Positions 1 through 11,400 of a stretch of 64,000 nucleotides of DNA are shown piece by piece. Position 1 is the first letter of the stretch. Each line of letters starts with the position of its first letter. The stretch is taken from positions 5,572,536 to 5,636,535 of the forward strand of contig OZ025888.1 in assembly GCA_964019415.1 (NCBI GenBank), written 5' to 3'. Source of the DNA: Ianthella basta. Its lineage: Eukaryota; Porifera; Demospongiae; Verongiida; Ianthellidae. The position numbers and the translations under genes are program-made. The notes beneath the pieces were generated by a model. That model saw nothing but the letters and a program-made list of their open reading frames with translations, was not told the origin of the DNA and searched no databases.

Positions 1-1446
1 ACAACACTTACAGTGCGCTTCGCTGGGAGCACGGCGGGCAAAGAAATTGCAGAAGAAGACAGCGGTTTCAAGAAGCTTGGAGTCTCCTCTGCTACCATCG
101 GACTCTTAAAGAAACGATACGGTATCGTAATCCCAACAGAAGTACAGAAACAGTCCCTTCCCCTAACTTTGAGGAGGAAAAGTTGCATCATTCAATCTCC
201 AACAGGCAGCGGTAAGTCACTGTCATTTCTCATCCCAGCACTGGAAGATGCCTCCCCAGGGCTTTCTACTGTGATTTTGGCGCCAACCCGAGAACTAGCC
301 ACCCAACTTCACCAGTGGGCCGTGGTCTTGGCGGGAACAAGAAAGAGGAGCAAACAGGTACTTCTCTGTGCAAGTGGGATGGCTGGGGACATGGAGGTAG
401 CAGATCCACTGGACAGCGAGGAGGAGGAAGAAGAGAAAGAAGAGAAGGGGAAGATCAAGAATGATGGGACACACAAGAGCTCTGTCGGCAAAGAATTTGA
501 AGATGTTCCCCGTTCGCAGTCAGAGTCACGATTGCCTGACATATTATTGATTGCTACTCCAAAGAAACTACTAGAGATGCTGAACAGTGGGACGGTCTCT
601 GTGAAGAATCTGCGTCGAGTGGTACTGGATGAGTGTGACAAACTCATTGCACCACTGAATCCCAAGCGAGCAACGTGGAAGGAGAGAGCGTCAAGGGAGA
701 AGCATCCCAGGCCAGCAGCTCAGGTTCTCACTGCCATTAAGAAGAAGTTACAGAGGAGAGAACTACAACTCATTTGCACATCAGCTACAGCAGATCTCGG
801 AGTGAGAGAGGAGCTACTTCGCATTGGGTGGTCCGCAGATGTTCCAATTATCCAGTGCTCAAGCTCCAGAACAACACCTTCCACCATTCAGCACCAGTAC
901 TTGTTGGTGAAGGAAGATACTGGCTCCATCCAGGATAAAGTTAAGCTACTGGTTGATCATTTCTTGCAGGTTGGCGGTGGGCAACCGGCACTAGTGTTCA
1001 TCCACCGAGGGGCAAAGATCGATCAGTTTGTGTGGAGCCTTCGGAAGCAAGGCTTGCGAGTGGTGGCCTTGTACGAAAAAACACGTGATTCAGATGAATA
1101 TAAAGATTTTCTTGCACGATTTAAGTCAGGGCAGATCCAACTTGCAGTTGGAACTGAGGAGACTGTTAGGGGGTTGGACTTCCCATGGGTGCATACTGTG
1201 TATCTGATGGAAGTTCCCCGCACTGCCCAGGAGTACCTCCACCTGTGTGGGCGAGTTGGGCGTGTGGGGAGGGCGGGGCAGGCAGTCGTACTTGTGGTTG
1301 GCAATGAGCTGCCACGTCTCGTTCGACACTACACCAAATTGAATGTCAAAGGGACGGAGAAGGATCTTCGAACACTGGTACCCTCTAATCAAGAACAAAA
1401 TGGCTGCCACAGACCATCAGAGGAACAAAGTCATTTTAGTGCATGA
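1..1446 (+). CDS. DDX28: DDX28-like DEAD-box RNA helicase, 5'-partial
   Basis: The reading frame is open from the window edge to a stop at 1444–1446. The first in-window candidate start is only a GTG at 13, so the true N-terminus lies upstream, or a 3' splice site precedes base 14. ATP-dependent RNA helicase motifs appear in order: a Q-motif-like IPTEVQKQSLP, Walker A SPTGSGKS, APTRELA (Ia), TPKKLLEML (Ib), DECD (II), SAT (III), GTEETVRGLDFP (V) and HLCGRVGRVGR (VI). DDX28 proteins work in mitochondrial ribosome large-subunit assembly; that role is known for the family and inferred here. Oddities are DECD in place of DEAD, and Leu at the first Arg of the HRxGRxGR motif. An acidic low-complexity insert (EEEEEEKEEKGK) lies between motifs Ia and Ib. 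No introns occur in the visible 1.4 kb. The last ~14 codons were captured in the downstream segmental duplication at 13527. Confidence 0.8.
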   Translation, partial: TTLTVRFAGSTAGKEIAEEDSGFKKLGVSSATIGLLKKRYGIVIPTEVQKQSLPLTLRRKSCIIQSPTGSGKSLSFLIPALEDASPGLSTVILAPTRELATQLHQWAVVLAGTRKRSKQVLLCASGMAGDMEVADPLDSEEEEEEKEEKGKIKNDGTHKSSVGKEFEDVPRSQSESRLPDILLIATPKKLLEMLNSGTVSVKNLRRVVLDECDKLIAPLNPKRATWKERASREKHPRPAAQVLTAIKKKLQRRELQLICTSATADLGVREELLRIGWSADVPIIQCSSSRTTPSTIQHQYLLVKEDTGSIQDKVKLLVDHFLQVGGGQPALVFIHRGAKIDQFVWSLRKQGLRVVALYEKTRDSDEYKDFLARFKSGQIQLAVGTEETVRGLDFPWVHTVYLMEVPRTAQEYLHLCGRVGRVGRAGQAVVLVVGNELPRLVRHYTKLNVKGTEKDLRTLVPSNQEQNGCHRPSEEQSHFSA

Positions 1447-1652
1447 AACGCCATACTGCAACAAAGCATGCATTAATTCTTCCAAATTTTATCTTTATAG
1501 TAACATTGTACTTGAACTGCATGAAGTAAACAAGTCTCCACACACGTACATGTGGGAGGGGAGCTAATGTTTGCAACAAGGATAGCCTACAACGTGTTAT
1601 GCTGTGACGTGGGTGGGTGAATATGAATAATCAGTTATAGTGTTCTGGATAG

Positions 1653-4600
1653 TTATACTGACTCTCCCACCATATCGTCAAGGTCAGTGACATTTGTCTC
1701 ATCAGTATAGTCCTTGGTGGCAAAGCTAACTGTTGCTCTTGCCGATTTCGTTCTTCGGCGGTACACCCACCACACTGCAGTGAATCCTATCACCGTGGCA
1801 ATCAGGAGAAGGGCGACCAAAATGATGACACCCAGAGTGATTCCAGCCACTGCTGATGCCTGGATGCCTCCAGTTTGTGTATCAGGGGTAGCAGTAGGAG
1901 GTGGACCTGTTGGACCTTTACCTGTTGGACCTGCAATTGGGGGACCTGTATAGGTAGTTTGGCAGTGAAACTGAGAATTCGACACATTGCTGAATATTAC
2001 AATTAATGCATACAGAATTACAGATAAAGCAATACTCACTAGTATACCCTCCTCTGTTATCTGTGTTTATAATTCAGTAGTGTTTGTTTGTTTATTCCTT
2101 CTTTAATTCTTCCTAAAGTACCAGATAAAATCCCACCTAACCATTTCACATGTGCACACACGTACCTGTAGGACATGCCGATGAATTCACAGGGATCTCC
2201 GTCAGGGGAATGAGGTCCATTTTACCCACAGTAGGTGCAATTATACCGAGCTGTTGGTACGTGTATATGTTGGTTGTAGCGTAGGGAGACAGGAGGTGAA
2301 AGGGGAATGGGTAACATAATCACATACTGTAAATTGTACTCTAGTGACAAGTGCCATGCAAAACAGTGAAGGTTGAAGTGAAGGAATGGATTGAGGCTGT
2401 TGTTGGAGGGGCCGTGGCTCAGCTGGACAAAGGAGGCTGCAGATCTGGAGGTCGCTATGCTTGGGCTGGTAGGCTGCCATTTCATCTTCCCCCGCACTCC
2501 TAACCATGTGCAGTTCATTTCACATCACCATGCATGACACACAGAGCAACTCCATTAGACTGCACCACAGCTAACCCAAACCAAAACACTGGTATTACAA
2601 ACAGTGCAGTTTAATGTACATGCAGTGTCATACGAACGGGAAGATTGGATATTGGCAGAGTCAGTATCACATGCATGTGCATACCGCAGGAGCTATGCAG
2701 TGGAACCTGTCCATCATGGTCACTGTGTAAGGCAGCCACCTCTTTGAAACAGCCAGCCTCCCTAGACCCAATAAAGCACTAAAGCACTTGCAGTCTACCT
2801 CTGTAGAGCAGCCACCTCTCTGAAACAGCCAGCCTCCCTGGCCCCAAATAGCACTAAAACTAGCAGTCTACCTCTGTAGAGCAGCCACCTCTCTAAAACA
2901 GCCAGCCTCCCTGGCCCCAAATAGCACTAAAGCACTTGCAGTCTACCTCTGTAGAGCAGCCACCTCTCTAAAACAGCCAGCCTCCCTGGCCCCAAATAGC
3001 ACTAAAACTAGCAGTCTACCTCTGTAGAGCAGCCACCTCTCTAAAACAGCCAGCCTCCCTGGCCCCAAATAGCACTAAAGCACTTGCAGTCTACCTCTGT
3101 AGGGCAGCCACCTCTCTGTATACTGTATGTGTAATCATAGGTTTAGGGTCGAGTATCTATGGTATAATGTCCAGTTGTGGCTGGCCCACAGGTTGCTGCT
3201 TTAGACAGGCTCCACTGTACAAGAATCTACACCTAAAGAACCACACTAATATTATACATGGAAAGTGCACAATCGCTATGCAACTCACTGCAAAGTCTAG
3301 AGCTCCTGGAACTTGGATCACCGTGACGTTTAAAGTGACATTTACGGTGAAAAATGCAGAGGGTATCGAAAAGGAGTCCTCTGCACTTTTATCAAAGTTA
3401 CGATCGTAAATCTTGTTCCCTGAGTTGTCGGCAAACACAAGATGAATGGCTGGTGGGTTCAGACATAGAAGAACCTCCAGGTTGATGTTGAAGGCAGCTG
3501 AACTTCCTGCTATTGTGACACTCAAGGTACAAGCCACTCCCGAGCAGTTGTCGTATCTGTTGCATACATCAGTAACACTGCCAGTAGGGAGGCGCTGTCG
3601 AACCAATGCATCTAAGTCATCTGCGATGGTACCCCACACCACACAGCTGTCCTGGGTAGGACAGGATGATCGGTCCACGGGGATCGTTGTGAGAGGAACA
3701 AATTCGATACTCAGTTCAAAGAGTAAAAAGTGAACAGAGAGCTGGAAGAAACAAATGACAATTAGCGTATTGTAATAACAAGCTGTAACACAAACACAAA
3801 CAACAACACAACAAGCTGTAAGCATACGTAAGCACAAGATTACATGAATGCAGTGCTGTGTGTAAAGAATGCCTAGACTTTACCATTCACGCAACACAGA
3901 GGCAGATACACTACATGACACAGGGGCAAGGTGATGCCAGTGGACAGTGTACTGCCTGTAGTTATGTGTGTGGGCAGTGTAGGTGCTGTTCTGTGATGCA
4001 TGTCTGTAACCTAGGCAACGACTGTTACACATACATAATGAGTGCACAGCTGCACTTGCTCAAAGTAACAACCTAGCTGCCCCCACCAATGTGCAGTGTG
4101 GAGATATGGGCAGTGACACAACACACTATTGGTCCGTGCAATGAGGGATATCCAATTGAGACGAGAAAAGAACTGCAGTGGAGCCTCCTTATAAAGGATG
4201 CCCTGAAATAAGGACACCTCTCTAATGAGGACAGTGCCTACTTCCCAGCTACATAGAGATGTGTACAAAACTACCTCTGAAATAAGGACACCTCTCTAAT
4301 GAGGACAGTGCCTACTGTCCCAGCTACATAGAGATGTGTAGAACAACTACCTCTGAAATAAGGACACCTCTCCAATCAGGACACTTAGGCCTGTCCTAAA
4401 CTGTTGCAAACATGTCTGGAATAGAGAGGTCTCATTATACCCTTCAGACTAAACTCAACAACCCCGACATTAGCAATAGCCATATTAGCACTCTGTAAAG
4501 GGAGGGACACTGAATGCATGCCCACGTACCGCAAACAACATGGAACCATCCTGTTGGTGGATTAGCGTCACACGGACAATATACAGAAACCTAGCTATAC

Positions 4601-5851
4601 CGAATAATGAAGTTCTGTTCCTGTCAATTATTCTGTCAATGTGGACAGCTCCTGTAGAGTCATCGACGACCAATCTCACAGCTGGTGGAGTTTGACATGG
4701 AAGAAAGTACAGCTTAGCTTCATAAGTGTCAAACTGGTTCTGAGTCAAGCAGTGGACGCCTGTGCAGTTTTGGAAGCGTTCGCATGTATCTGTTGCATCG
4801 AAGATGGGCAGGCTGAATTGTTTGGGTACCTCGGCAGCAATCAGGTCTGCAGCATCGCAAGCTGTTTCTGGCTGCGTAGGGCTGGTAGGTAGGGTGGGTG
4901 GGGGCGGGGTTTGGGTTGTAACAGTCCCATTTTCATTGCAGAGGTCGTCATCTATTGGAATGGGACTTAGTGGGAGTATAGTATATCCTGTATTGCCTGA
5001 AATAGCTTCTGCCTAATGGGATGAGGGAGGGAGGGAAGGAGGGAGGGAGGGAGGGAGGGAGGGAAGGAGGGAGGGAGGGAGGGAGGGAGGAAAGAAGTGA
5101 AAGGGGGTGATACAGAGAGGGAGGGAGAGAGGTGGGAGGGAGGGAAGGAGGGAGGGAGGGAGGGAGGGAGGAAAGAAGTGAAAGGGGGTGATACAGAGAG
5201 GGAGGGAGAGAGGTGGGATGGAGAGGTGGTGGAGGGGAGGGAGAGAGGGGAGGGAGGGAGGGAGATAGGGAAGGGAGGGAGGGAGATAGGGGAGGGAGGG
5301 AGAGATGGGAGGGAGAGAGGGAAGGAGAGAGGAGAGGAAGGGAAGGGAGAGAGCGGAGTGAGAGGGAAGGAGAGAGGAGAGGGGGGAAGGGGGAGAGAGG
5401 GGGAGAGGGGAGGTATGGAGGGAGGGAGAGAGCGAAGGAAGGGAAGGAATGAGTCACAGGAGTAAGAGACAGCACTACCAAAACACCACAGTAAAAACAC
5501 TGCACCAATATCATTAACTCACTCCAAGAAGAACCGAATCGTTTCTGTCCTCAAAGGTTAGATTGATACGCAGAGGCAGGCCAAGAATTGTGTAATCAAA
5601 CACTTTTGATTGGTTCACAACTTCATCCAATAACGCTATATCGTTAAAAACTGAAATAGTGCGTATTGCACGAGGCCGCTGACAAGGAAGGAGGACGACC
5701 TTGGTGTACGTCTGTCCACCGAAGGAATGAGTTGTACACTGTAACCCTAGGCAACCATCTGTCGTATTGCACACTTCAGGTACACCCAGGTGGTTGAAGG
5801 CCTCTGCTTCCACGGTGAGGTTGCGGAGACTCTCACATGTGGTGGTGGTAC
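1653..5851 (-). CDS. Modular type I membrane protein, copy A (family not recognised), 5' end not found
   Basis: Read on the minus strand, coding exons are 5851–5523, 5012–4530, 3741–3289, 2250–2166 and 1945–1653. All have GT/AG borders and compatible phases. The first three each carry one copy of a ~110–130-residue module. It has a leading Cys, an NCTGVxC-type pair, then LPCQxPPA or LCLNPPA, and ends in a beta-rich stretch, followed by a linker of the form PLTxIPVDxxxC. The fourth exon holds only the linker. The last exon has a Pro/Gly/Thr stalk, a transmembrane segment (GVIILVALLLIATVIGFTAVWW), a basic stop-transfer YRRR and a ~30-residue acidic tail. NxT/NxS sequons suggest the modules are extracellular. 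An upstream exon with a signal peptide is required by the open acceptor at 5852 but was not identified. I recognise no named family; a surface receptor or adhesion protein is inference. Confidence 0.7.
2698..3219. mobile_element. MITE-like element, family I, with internal tandem expansion
   Basis: The ends are inverted: CAGTGGAACCTGTCC on the left and GACAGGCTCCACTG on the right. The interior holds a tandem repeat containing GCAGCCACCTCTCT with a period of 72–77 bp. Six heads are seen, with alternating unit lengths of about 75 and 73 bp. Related copies lie at 15514–15702 (two heads) and 52183–52364. It sits in an intron of the copy A membrane-protein gene. Confidence 0.7.
4174..4445. mobile_element. 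MITE-like element, family II
   Basis: It begins TGCAGTGGAGCCTCCTTATA and contains direct repeats of AAATAAGGACACCTCTC and TCCCAGCTACATAGAGATG. Related sequence occurs at 16650–16850 and, inverted, at 31294–31448 inside a UBXN11 intron. It carries no coding capacity and lies in the intron between modules 2 and 3 of the copy A gene. Confidence 0.6.
5013..5522. repeat. Polypurine tandem repeat forming a whole intron, copy A
   Basis: GGGA/GGGAGA-rich sequence fills almost the entire intron between modules 1 and 2 of the minus-strand gene. In transcript sense it is a polypyrimidine tract running up to the acceptor at 5013. The intron is 510 bp here but only 206 bp in copy B (17407–17612), so repeat length accounts for the difference. 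Confidence 0.85.
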
Positions 5852-7562
5852 CTGCAGCGGACAAGTAGCATTACTACTGAAGGATCAATGCAATGTAGAG
5901 TTCTCTATAGTCAACAAATTGATATTGAACAAATTCCCAGCAGAAGAAATGAACATTGAATGTACAATTTATGAACAGCTGATGAAGGTGTATGAGGGCA
6001 AGACAACCTACAGTCAATGTTTACCTATTCTGCAATGAATTAACTTCACCTGAGCATGAACAAAGCAGTTGTTTCAAATTACAGCTTGGTAGTGCTGTAT
6101 GGTCAAGGATGGCGGTTCTTTAGACTGCAATCAGTACATAAGACCAACTCCACACAGTACTGCACTCAATGGACTGTCACGCAGATAAGTGTCCCCTGCC
6201 AAAAACGGTCCCCCCGGACCGTTTTCGGCAAGAGGTGCTTGCCGTAACCGGTCCCCCACGGCAGGAAAGTGTCCCCCTGTACGAAATATGAAATTCGAAA
6301 CTGTGGACACCGTAAATAAAGAAAAGTGGTGAAATGTATTGGGAAATGTGTGCAAATAACACTGACGCCATCGCACAATCTGTACAAGAAGTAGCAGCGG
6401 CCCACAATGGCATAACGCCCATTACCCTTCGACGTAGAGTACAAGTTGCATAATAGGTGGACCAAAGTGTATTAAAGTGGCGTATTAGGCGGACCAACTT
6501 CAGACGAACAGTGGTTTTGTAATGACTGTGACTGTGAATGATCTTACGTATACTTTCCTAACCTAGCGATTCCAATCCAGATTTCAAACTATTCGACTTG
6601 CACTCATTCACTATCAGTTTACTGTACACAAAATGCCCTTCATTCTGTTCTCATGCCTGTCTCCTCATGCCATGTATACTTTAAGGCATACTTTAGAAAC
6701 GCTAGCCATCTGCTGTAAGGCCTCTTCACTATCAGCTTACTGTACACAAAATGCCCTCCATTCTGTTCTTGTGCCTGTAAATGGCTTGCATGCCTCAGGT
6801 ACACCATAGCTAGAACAGTATTAACAACATACAAATGTGCATATACCTCACAGTATATTCTCATTCAACTATATGCACACAAATGTACGTACATACAGCA
6901 GTATAGTAGCTTAATTCATGAGCTTGCATGTGTGTACTGACTGCTGCATTCTAGTTTTGCATTCTAGTACTAGTTCTTCTACTCATTTTGTAGCATGCAG
7001 AAGTCAGCAACGTACATGATTTGTGTATGCATGCACATGCAGAAGCACACATGTACACCTTCCTGAAGTCTACATACATGCATGGGATGCATATAGGCAG
7101 CTTAATGTCCACTGTTTGATTGATGCCTGGGAGTATGTGCAAAGCAAATTGTTTATTTATCTTGCAGCATGCAAGCCAAGATAGGAGCAATGGGCAGTCC
7201 TTCATCTTGCTATTTTATTTCATTGTATATTGTCTATTGTCCATTATGTCTTTGAATTTTATACCTGCTTGCATGGAAATTAGCTAGCTAGCTGTTAGCT
7301 ATACATTCACTTGAAAGGAAGGTTAGCAGTATTGTTATTAGTAATTATTTAGCCGCTAAGCGTATACATCTGTCAGTCACTGTGAGCAGTTAGACATCGC
7401 TTCGCCTATAAACGTCCGACCGGATCGTCAGGGGGACATCTTTAGCCCCCACCTCTTCAGCTGCGTCTGGGCTGGAGTAGTGCGTCAACATGCGTACCAT
7501 CATAGATCTTTGCGAGCAGAAATCGCTCCGCCTACATAGCGAGAGATCACGAGATCCCTAAG

Positions 7563-8480
7563 ATGGCGGCAACCAAGAAGAGTCAATCAAATAGATCGGA
7601 GAATCAGCTGATGGAGACGAGCAAAATTACTAGAAAAAGCACCCGATCGGCCAAAAAGAAGTCCGAAGTGATTGGTGAGAAGAAGGACGGGAGTGGTGAG
7701 GTGCCCCCTTCCGAAGAGAGTGAACGCGGTAGCGCCAGTGAGGTGCGATGTTTCTGTAACGACAACAGGGAGGCAGGTGAGATGGTGCAATGCGAGATGT
7801 GTTCAGGATGGTTCCATGTGAAGTGCTTAAGAATGAAAGAAGGTGTTGGTGTGCTGGATGGAAGGGCGTTTGTCTGTTGCTTCTGCCTGTCGGCGAAAGT
7901 GTTAGAGTTGACTAAGCTGGTAGGTGAGCTGCGAGGGGAGATGATCGAGTTGAGAGAGTCTGTAGAGGTGTTGAGTAAAGAGAACAACGATCTGGTGGAG
8001 AGGGTGATGGTTGCGGAGGGTGAATGGAAGCGGGTGGACTGTAGGGGAAGATTGGAGGAGACGAGAAAGAAGCCTGTCTCTGCTGCACGCCCAGGGGGGA
8101 GAAAGAATGAACAGGGGGAAAGAGCAGATAGTGAAACGTTGCAGGGTGGTAAGAGTAGGTTGGGAGAGTCGCCACCATTGCCAGTAAAGAAGAACAAGCA
8201 TGGGGAGTATGTTGGAGTAAGGAAACTGTGGGGGACTAGGAAGAAAGTGTCAGTGGAAGAGGTCAAGGAATGTTTGGGGGAGAAATTTGATGAGGCAGAG
8301 AAAGTTGAGGTGGTCAGAGTGTGCAAGGAAGACAGTGGTAGGACACGGTGGTGGTTTTGGCTGAGAGGCGAGGAAGATGTGTTGGGAAGATTGGATAGAG
8401 TTGTGATCAATGATGTCTGGAAGGTGGAAAAGAAGTCTCCTTTTTTAGGGGTTGCATCAGTGAGGGTGCTCAGCCGCTGA
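7563..8480 (+). CDS. LINE ORF1 protein with PHD finger and coiled coil
   Basis: This 305-residue protein has a basic, Ser/Lys-rich N-terminus. A PHD finger at about residues 62–110 shows the pattern CFCN…MVQCEMCSGWFHVKCL…FVCCFC. A heptad-rich segment at about 112–150 (LTKLVGELRGEMIELRESVE) looks like a coiled coil. The C-terminal ~80 residues resemble the folded RNA-binding half of other LINE ORF1 proteins only in position. PHD fingers occur in ORF1 of several CR1-like elements, and binding to histone tails or nucleic acid is the family expectation. The frame is uninterrupted, and ORF2 starts 14 bp after the stop. Confidence 0.85.
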   Translation: MAATKKSQSNRSENQLMETSKITRKSTRSAKKKSEVIGEKKDGSGEVPPSEESERGSASEVRCFCNDNREAGEMVQCEMCSGWFHVKCLRMKEGVGVLDGRAFVCCFCLSAKVLELTKLVGELRGEMIELRESVEVLSKENNDLVERVMVAEGEWKRVDCRGRLEETRKKPVSAARPGGRKNEQGERADSETLQGGKSRLGESPPLPVKKNKHGEYVGVRKLWGTRKKVSVEEVKECLGEKFDEAEKVEVVRVCKEDSGRTRWWFWLRGEEDVLGRLDRVVINDVWKVEKKSPFLGVASVRVLSR

Positions 8481-8494
8481 AGTGGCAAAAGGGG

Positions 8495-11400
8495 ATGGGT
8501 GATGAGGGCATGATGATGGAAGTTGGACCTAGTGTGGGGAGTGACGGTACTTGTGGTGAGCTGGGTGTTGATTTTGATGTAAATTTGAAGGTCATGTGCT
8601 GGAATGTATGTGGCTGGTCTAATATGAATGTTTGTCAATTTGGTAGAGGCGTTGATCATACTGATATTAGATCTTTAGTTCTGAACCATTACAAGCCTGA
8701 TGTGATTGGTGTTGTTGAAAGCTGGTTACGTGGAGGCGAGGAAGCCTCATTTGAGGGTTATAAGTGGTTCGGTAACAATAGGAAATCTATCCACAAGAGA
8801 GCAGTCCGTGGTTCTGGTGGGGTTGGAGTGCTTGTGAGAGAACCATTGTTAAGGTTTTGGTCGTGTGAGGTGTTGGACTGTGATGTTGAAGACATATTGT
8901 GGGCGAAGCGCTCTAATGTGGCTAGTGGTGTAGATGTGGTGCTTGCAGTGTGTTACATCCCTCCCATGTCATCTGGGAGAGAAGTATGCTTGGAGGGGAG
9001 GTTACAGTGCTTATCTGAGCAAGTGAGTAAATATGCTAATCTTGGTACAGTACTTCTATGTGGGGATTTTAATGCAAGGTGTGGCTGTGTAGAAGAGGTG
9101 GAAGGTTTAGGTGATAGACAGTCAGAAGACCAGGTGATTAACGAGCAAGGCAGAGTGTTGCTAGATTTCACAAGGTCATTGGGGCTTTGTGTGGCCAATG
9201 GCAGAGCTGGGAGTGGTGACTTTACCTGCATTTCTTCTAAAGGGTGTTCAGTGGTGGACTATTGTTTGTTGTTCAAGGATGACCTCGGGGTTGTGTCAAA
9301 CTTTAAGGTGATATCTTTGACTGAGTTTGTCGAGGCATTCCATGCCGATGGTATTGTTGAACGAATTCCAGACCATTCTGCTTTGGTATGGGATATAGTG
9401 TTAGATAGTGATGTTGGATGCCAAGGCAGTGAACCTGAAGACACTCCAGGTGAATGTTCTGGTAATGAGTTCAGATATGTGGTCCCGGATGACTACCTAT
9501 GTGATAAGAAGAGGGATATTGAGAGTATTGTGGAGAATTTGCATAGTTTTGATGGTGACCAGAATCATTTGGATAGTTTGTATGATCAGTTGATTGGGTT
9601 GATGTTCAGTGGGCTACATAAAGTTAAGCGTTCTCTGAGCACTTCTAGACAGAAACATAGGTGGTTTACAAAGGATTTGATGAATATGAGGAAGACATTC
9701 CATCAATCTGAACGCGTGTGGCTGAGAACTAAAGATAAAGAGGAAAGGAAGTGCAAGAGAATGGATTATGTTGCCAGTCGAAGAGCTTATGCCAAAGCTG
9801 TTAGTAGTTCCAAAAGGAAGTTCTTTCGGTCTCAGCAGTTAAGGCTGGAGAAGCTATTGGGTAACCCCAAGAGATGGTGGAGGAAAGTTAAGAAGCTGGG
9901 CATTGTTAAGAGGAAAGTATCAGATGCTTATCTTGACAAAGTTCTTGACAACAATGGTGTGATCCAATCCGGTGAAGAGGCTGTGAAAGTCTGGAGTGCA
10001 CACTTCAGGGAAGTGTTGCAGGGGAGTAAGGAGCCACTGGTGGGGAAGTCCGGACGTAGTGTTTGCAGTGAGGCACCTCAGGGTGAGCAGGGCAGTGATA
10101 ATCCAGAGTTGGAAGGTGAAATTACTCGAGAAGAGGTGATGTGGGCATTGAGTAAGGCAAAGAAGAGAAAGTCGACAGGTAGAGATGGTATTTCTCTTGA
10201 GATGATGGAAGTGGAGATTTTAAGGGATGTGTGGGTGCATTTGTTTAATGCTTGCTGGAGGTTTGGAGTTGTCCCTTCCTTCTGGAAACGATCTATCATT
10301 GTGCCAATCCCTAAGGGGAGGGTGAAGGGAGCCTGTGACACCAGTAACTTCAGAGGTATCTCCCTGACATCCTTGGTTGGAAAGATCATGTGTATGGTCT
10401 TGAACAACCGGCTGGCTGACTTTTTAGAAGCTAAAGAGCTATTGGCTGATGAGCAAGGTGGCTTTCGTAGGGGCAGAGGTTGCAGGGACCAAATTCTATC
10501 TCTATTGTTGATTGGACAGTCTATGGTTGCCAAGAAGTCTAGTGGGATGGTAGCTGCTTTCATTGACTTCAGGAAAGCCTACGATAGGGTGGACAGGATG
10601 AAGTTGTGGGACTGCTTAGGTCAGTATGGCATTGGTGGGCACTTTCTCATGTTTTTGAAAGGGTTGTACGATGGCAGTATGTCTCAGGTGAGAATTAACA
10701 ACCGTCTAGGCAAGGAATTTGCAGTATCCAGAGGCCTGCGCCAAGGATGTGTTCTGTCCCCACTCCTGTTTTCTCTCTACATAAACAGTCTAGTATCAGA
10801 GTTGAAGCGCAGTGATTGTGGGGTGCTATGTGGTGAAATGCTGGTATCTAGTCTCCTGTTTGCAGATGACACAGTCTTGTTGGCCGAGAATGCAGAAGAT
10901 ATGAGGAGGAGCCTGCAGTGTCTACAAACTTGGTGCGAGGAATGGTCTGTGGAGATAAATGTGGAGAAGAGTGCTATGATGCACATGAGGAAGAAGAGAG
11001 TGGATAGATGTGCAGCTACCTTCAAGATTGGTATGAATGAAATCCCTTGGGTTTCCTCCTATAAGTACTTAGGATGTGTGATAGATGAGTTCCTAGACTG
11101 TTCTGAGATGGTAGAGCATAGGGTGAAGCTAGGTTCACAGGCTTTGGGCACTTGGCTGCGGAACTGCCGTGAGTCAGTTGGTGAGGTGAATGGCAGATCC
11201 TTTCTACAGTTGTTGCAGTCTTTGGTGGAATCTGTGTTAATGTATGGAGTTGAGGTTTGGGGCTGCCACCACAAGTTAGAGGGATTGAGCCAGATCCAGC
11301 TACGAGCTTTGCGCATCTTTTTTGGTGTTGGACTACGTCACCCTAAGGCATCGTTGCTGATGGAAGCAGATGCTATGCCAGTTGCTTGGTTAGCTAGGGT

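Noticed and set aside
4948-5514. Pro/Leu/Ser-rich frames of up to 188 residues on the minus strand
   Set aside because: They translate the CCCT repeat that forms an intron of the copy A membrane-protein gene. Splice sites at 5522 and 5013 exclude them.
7604-8659. 351-residue antisense frame
   Set aside because: A shadow of the LINE ORF1 on the opposite strand; low-complexity Ser/Thr/Leu and no domain.
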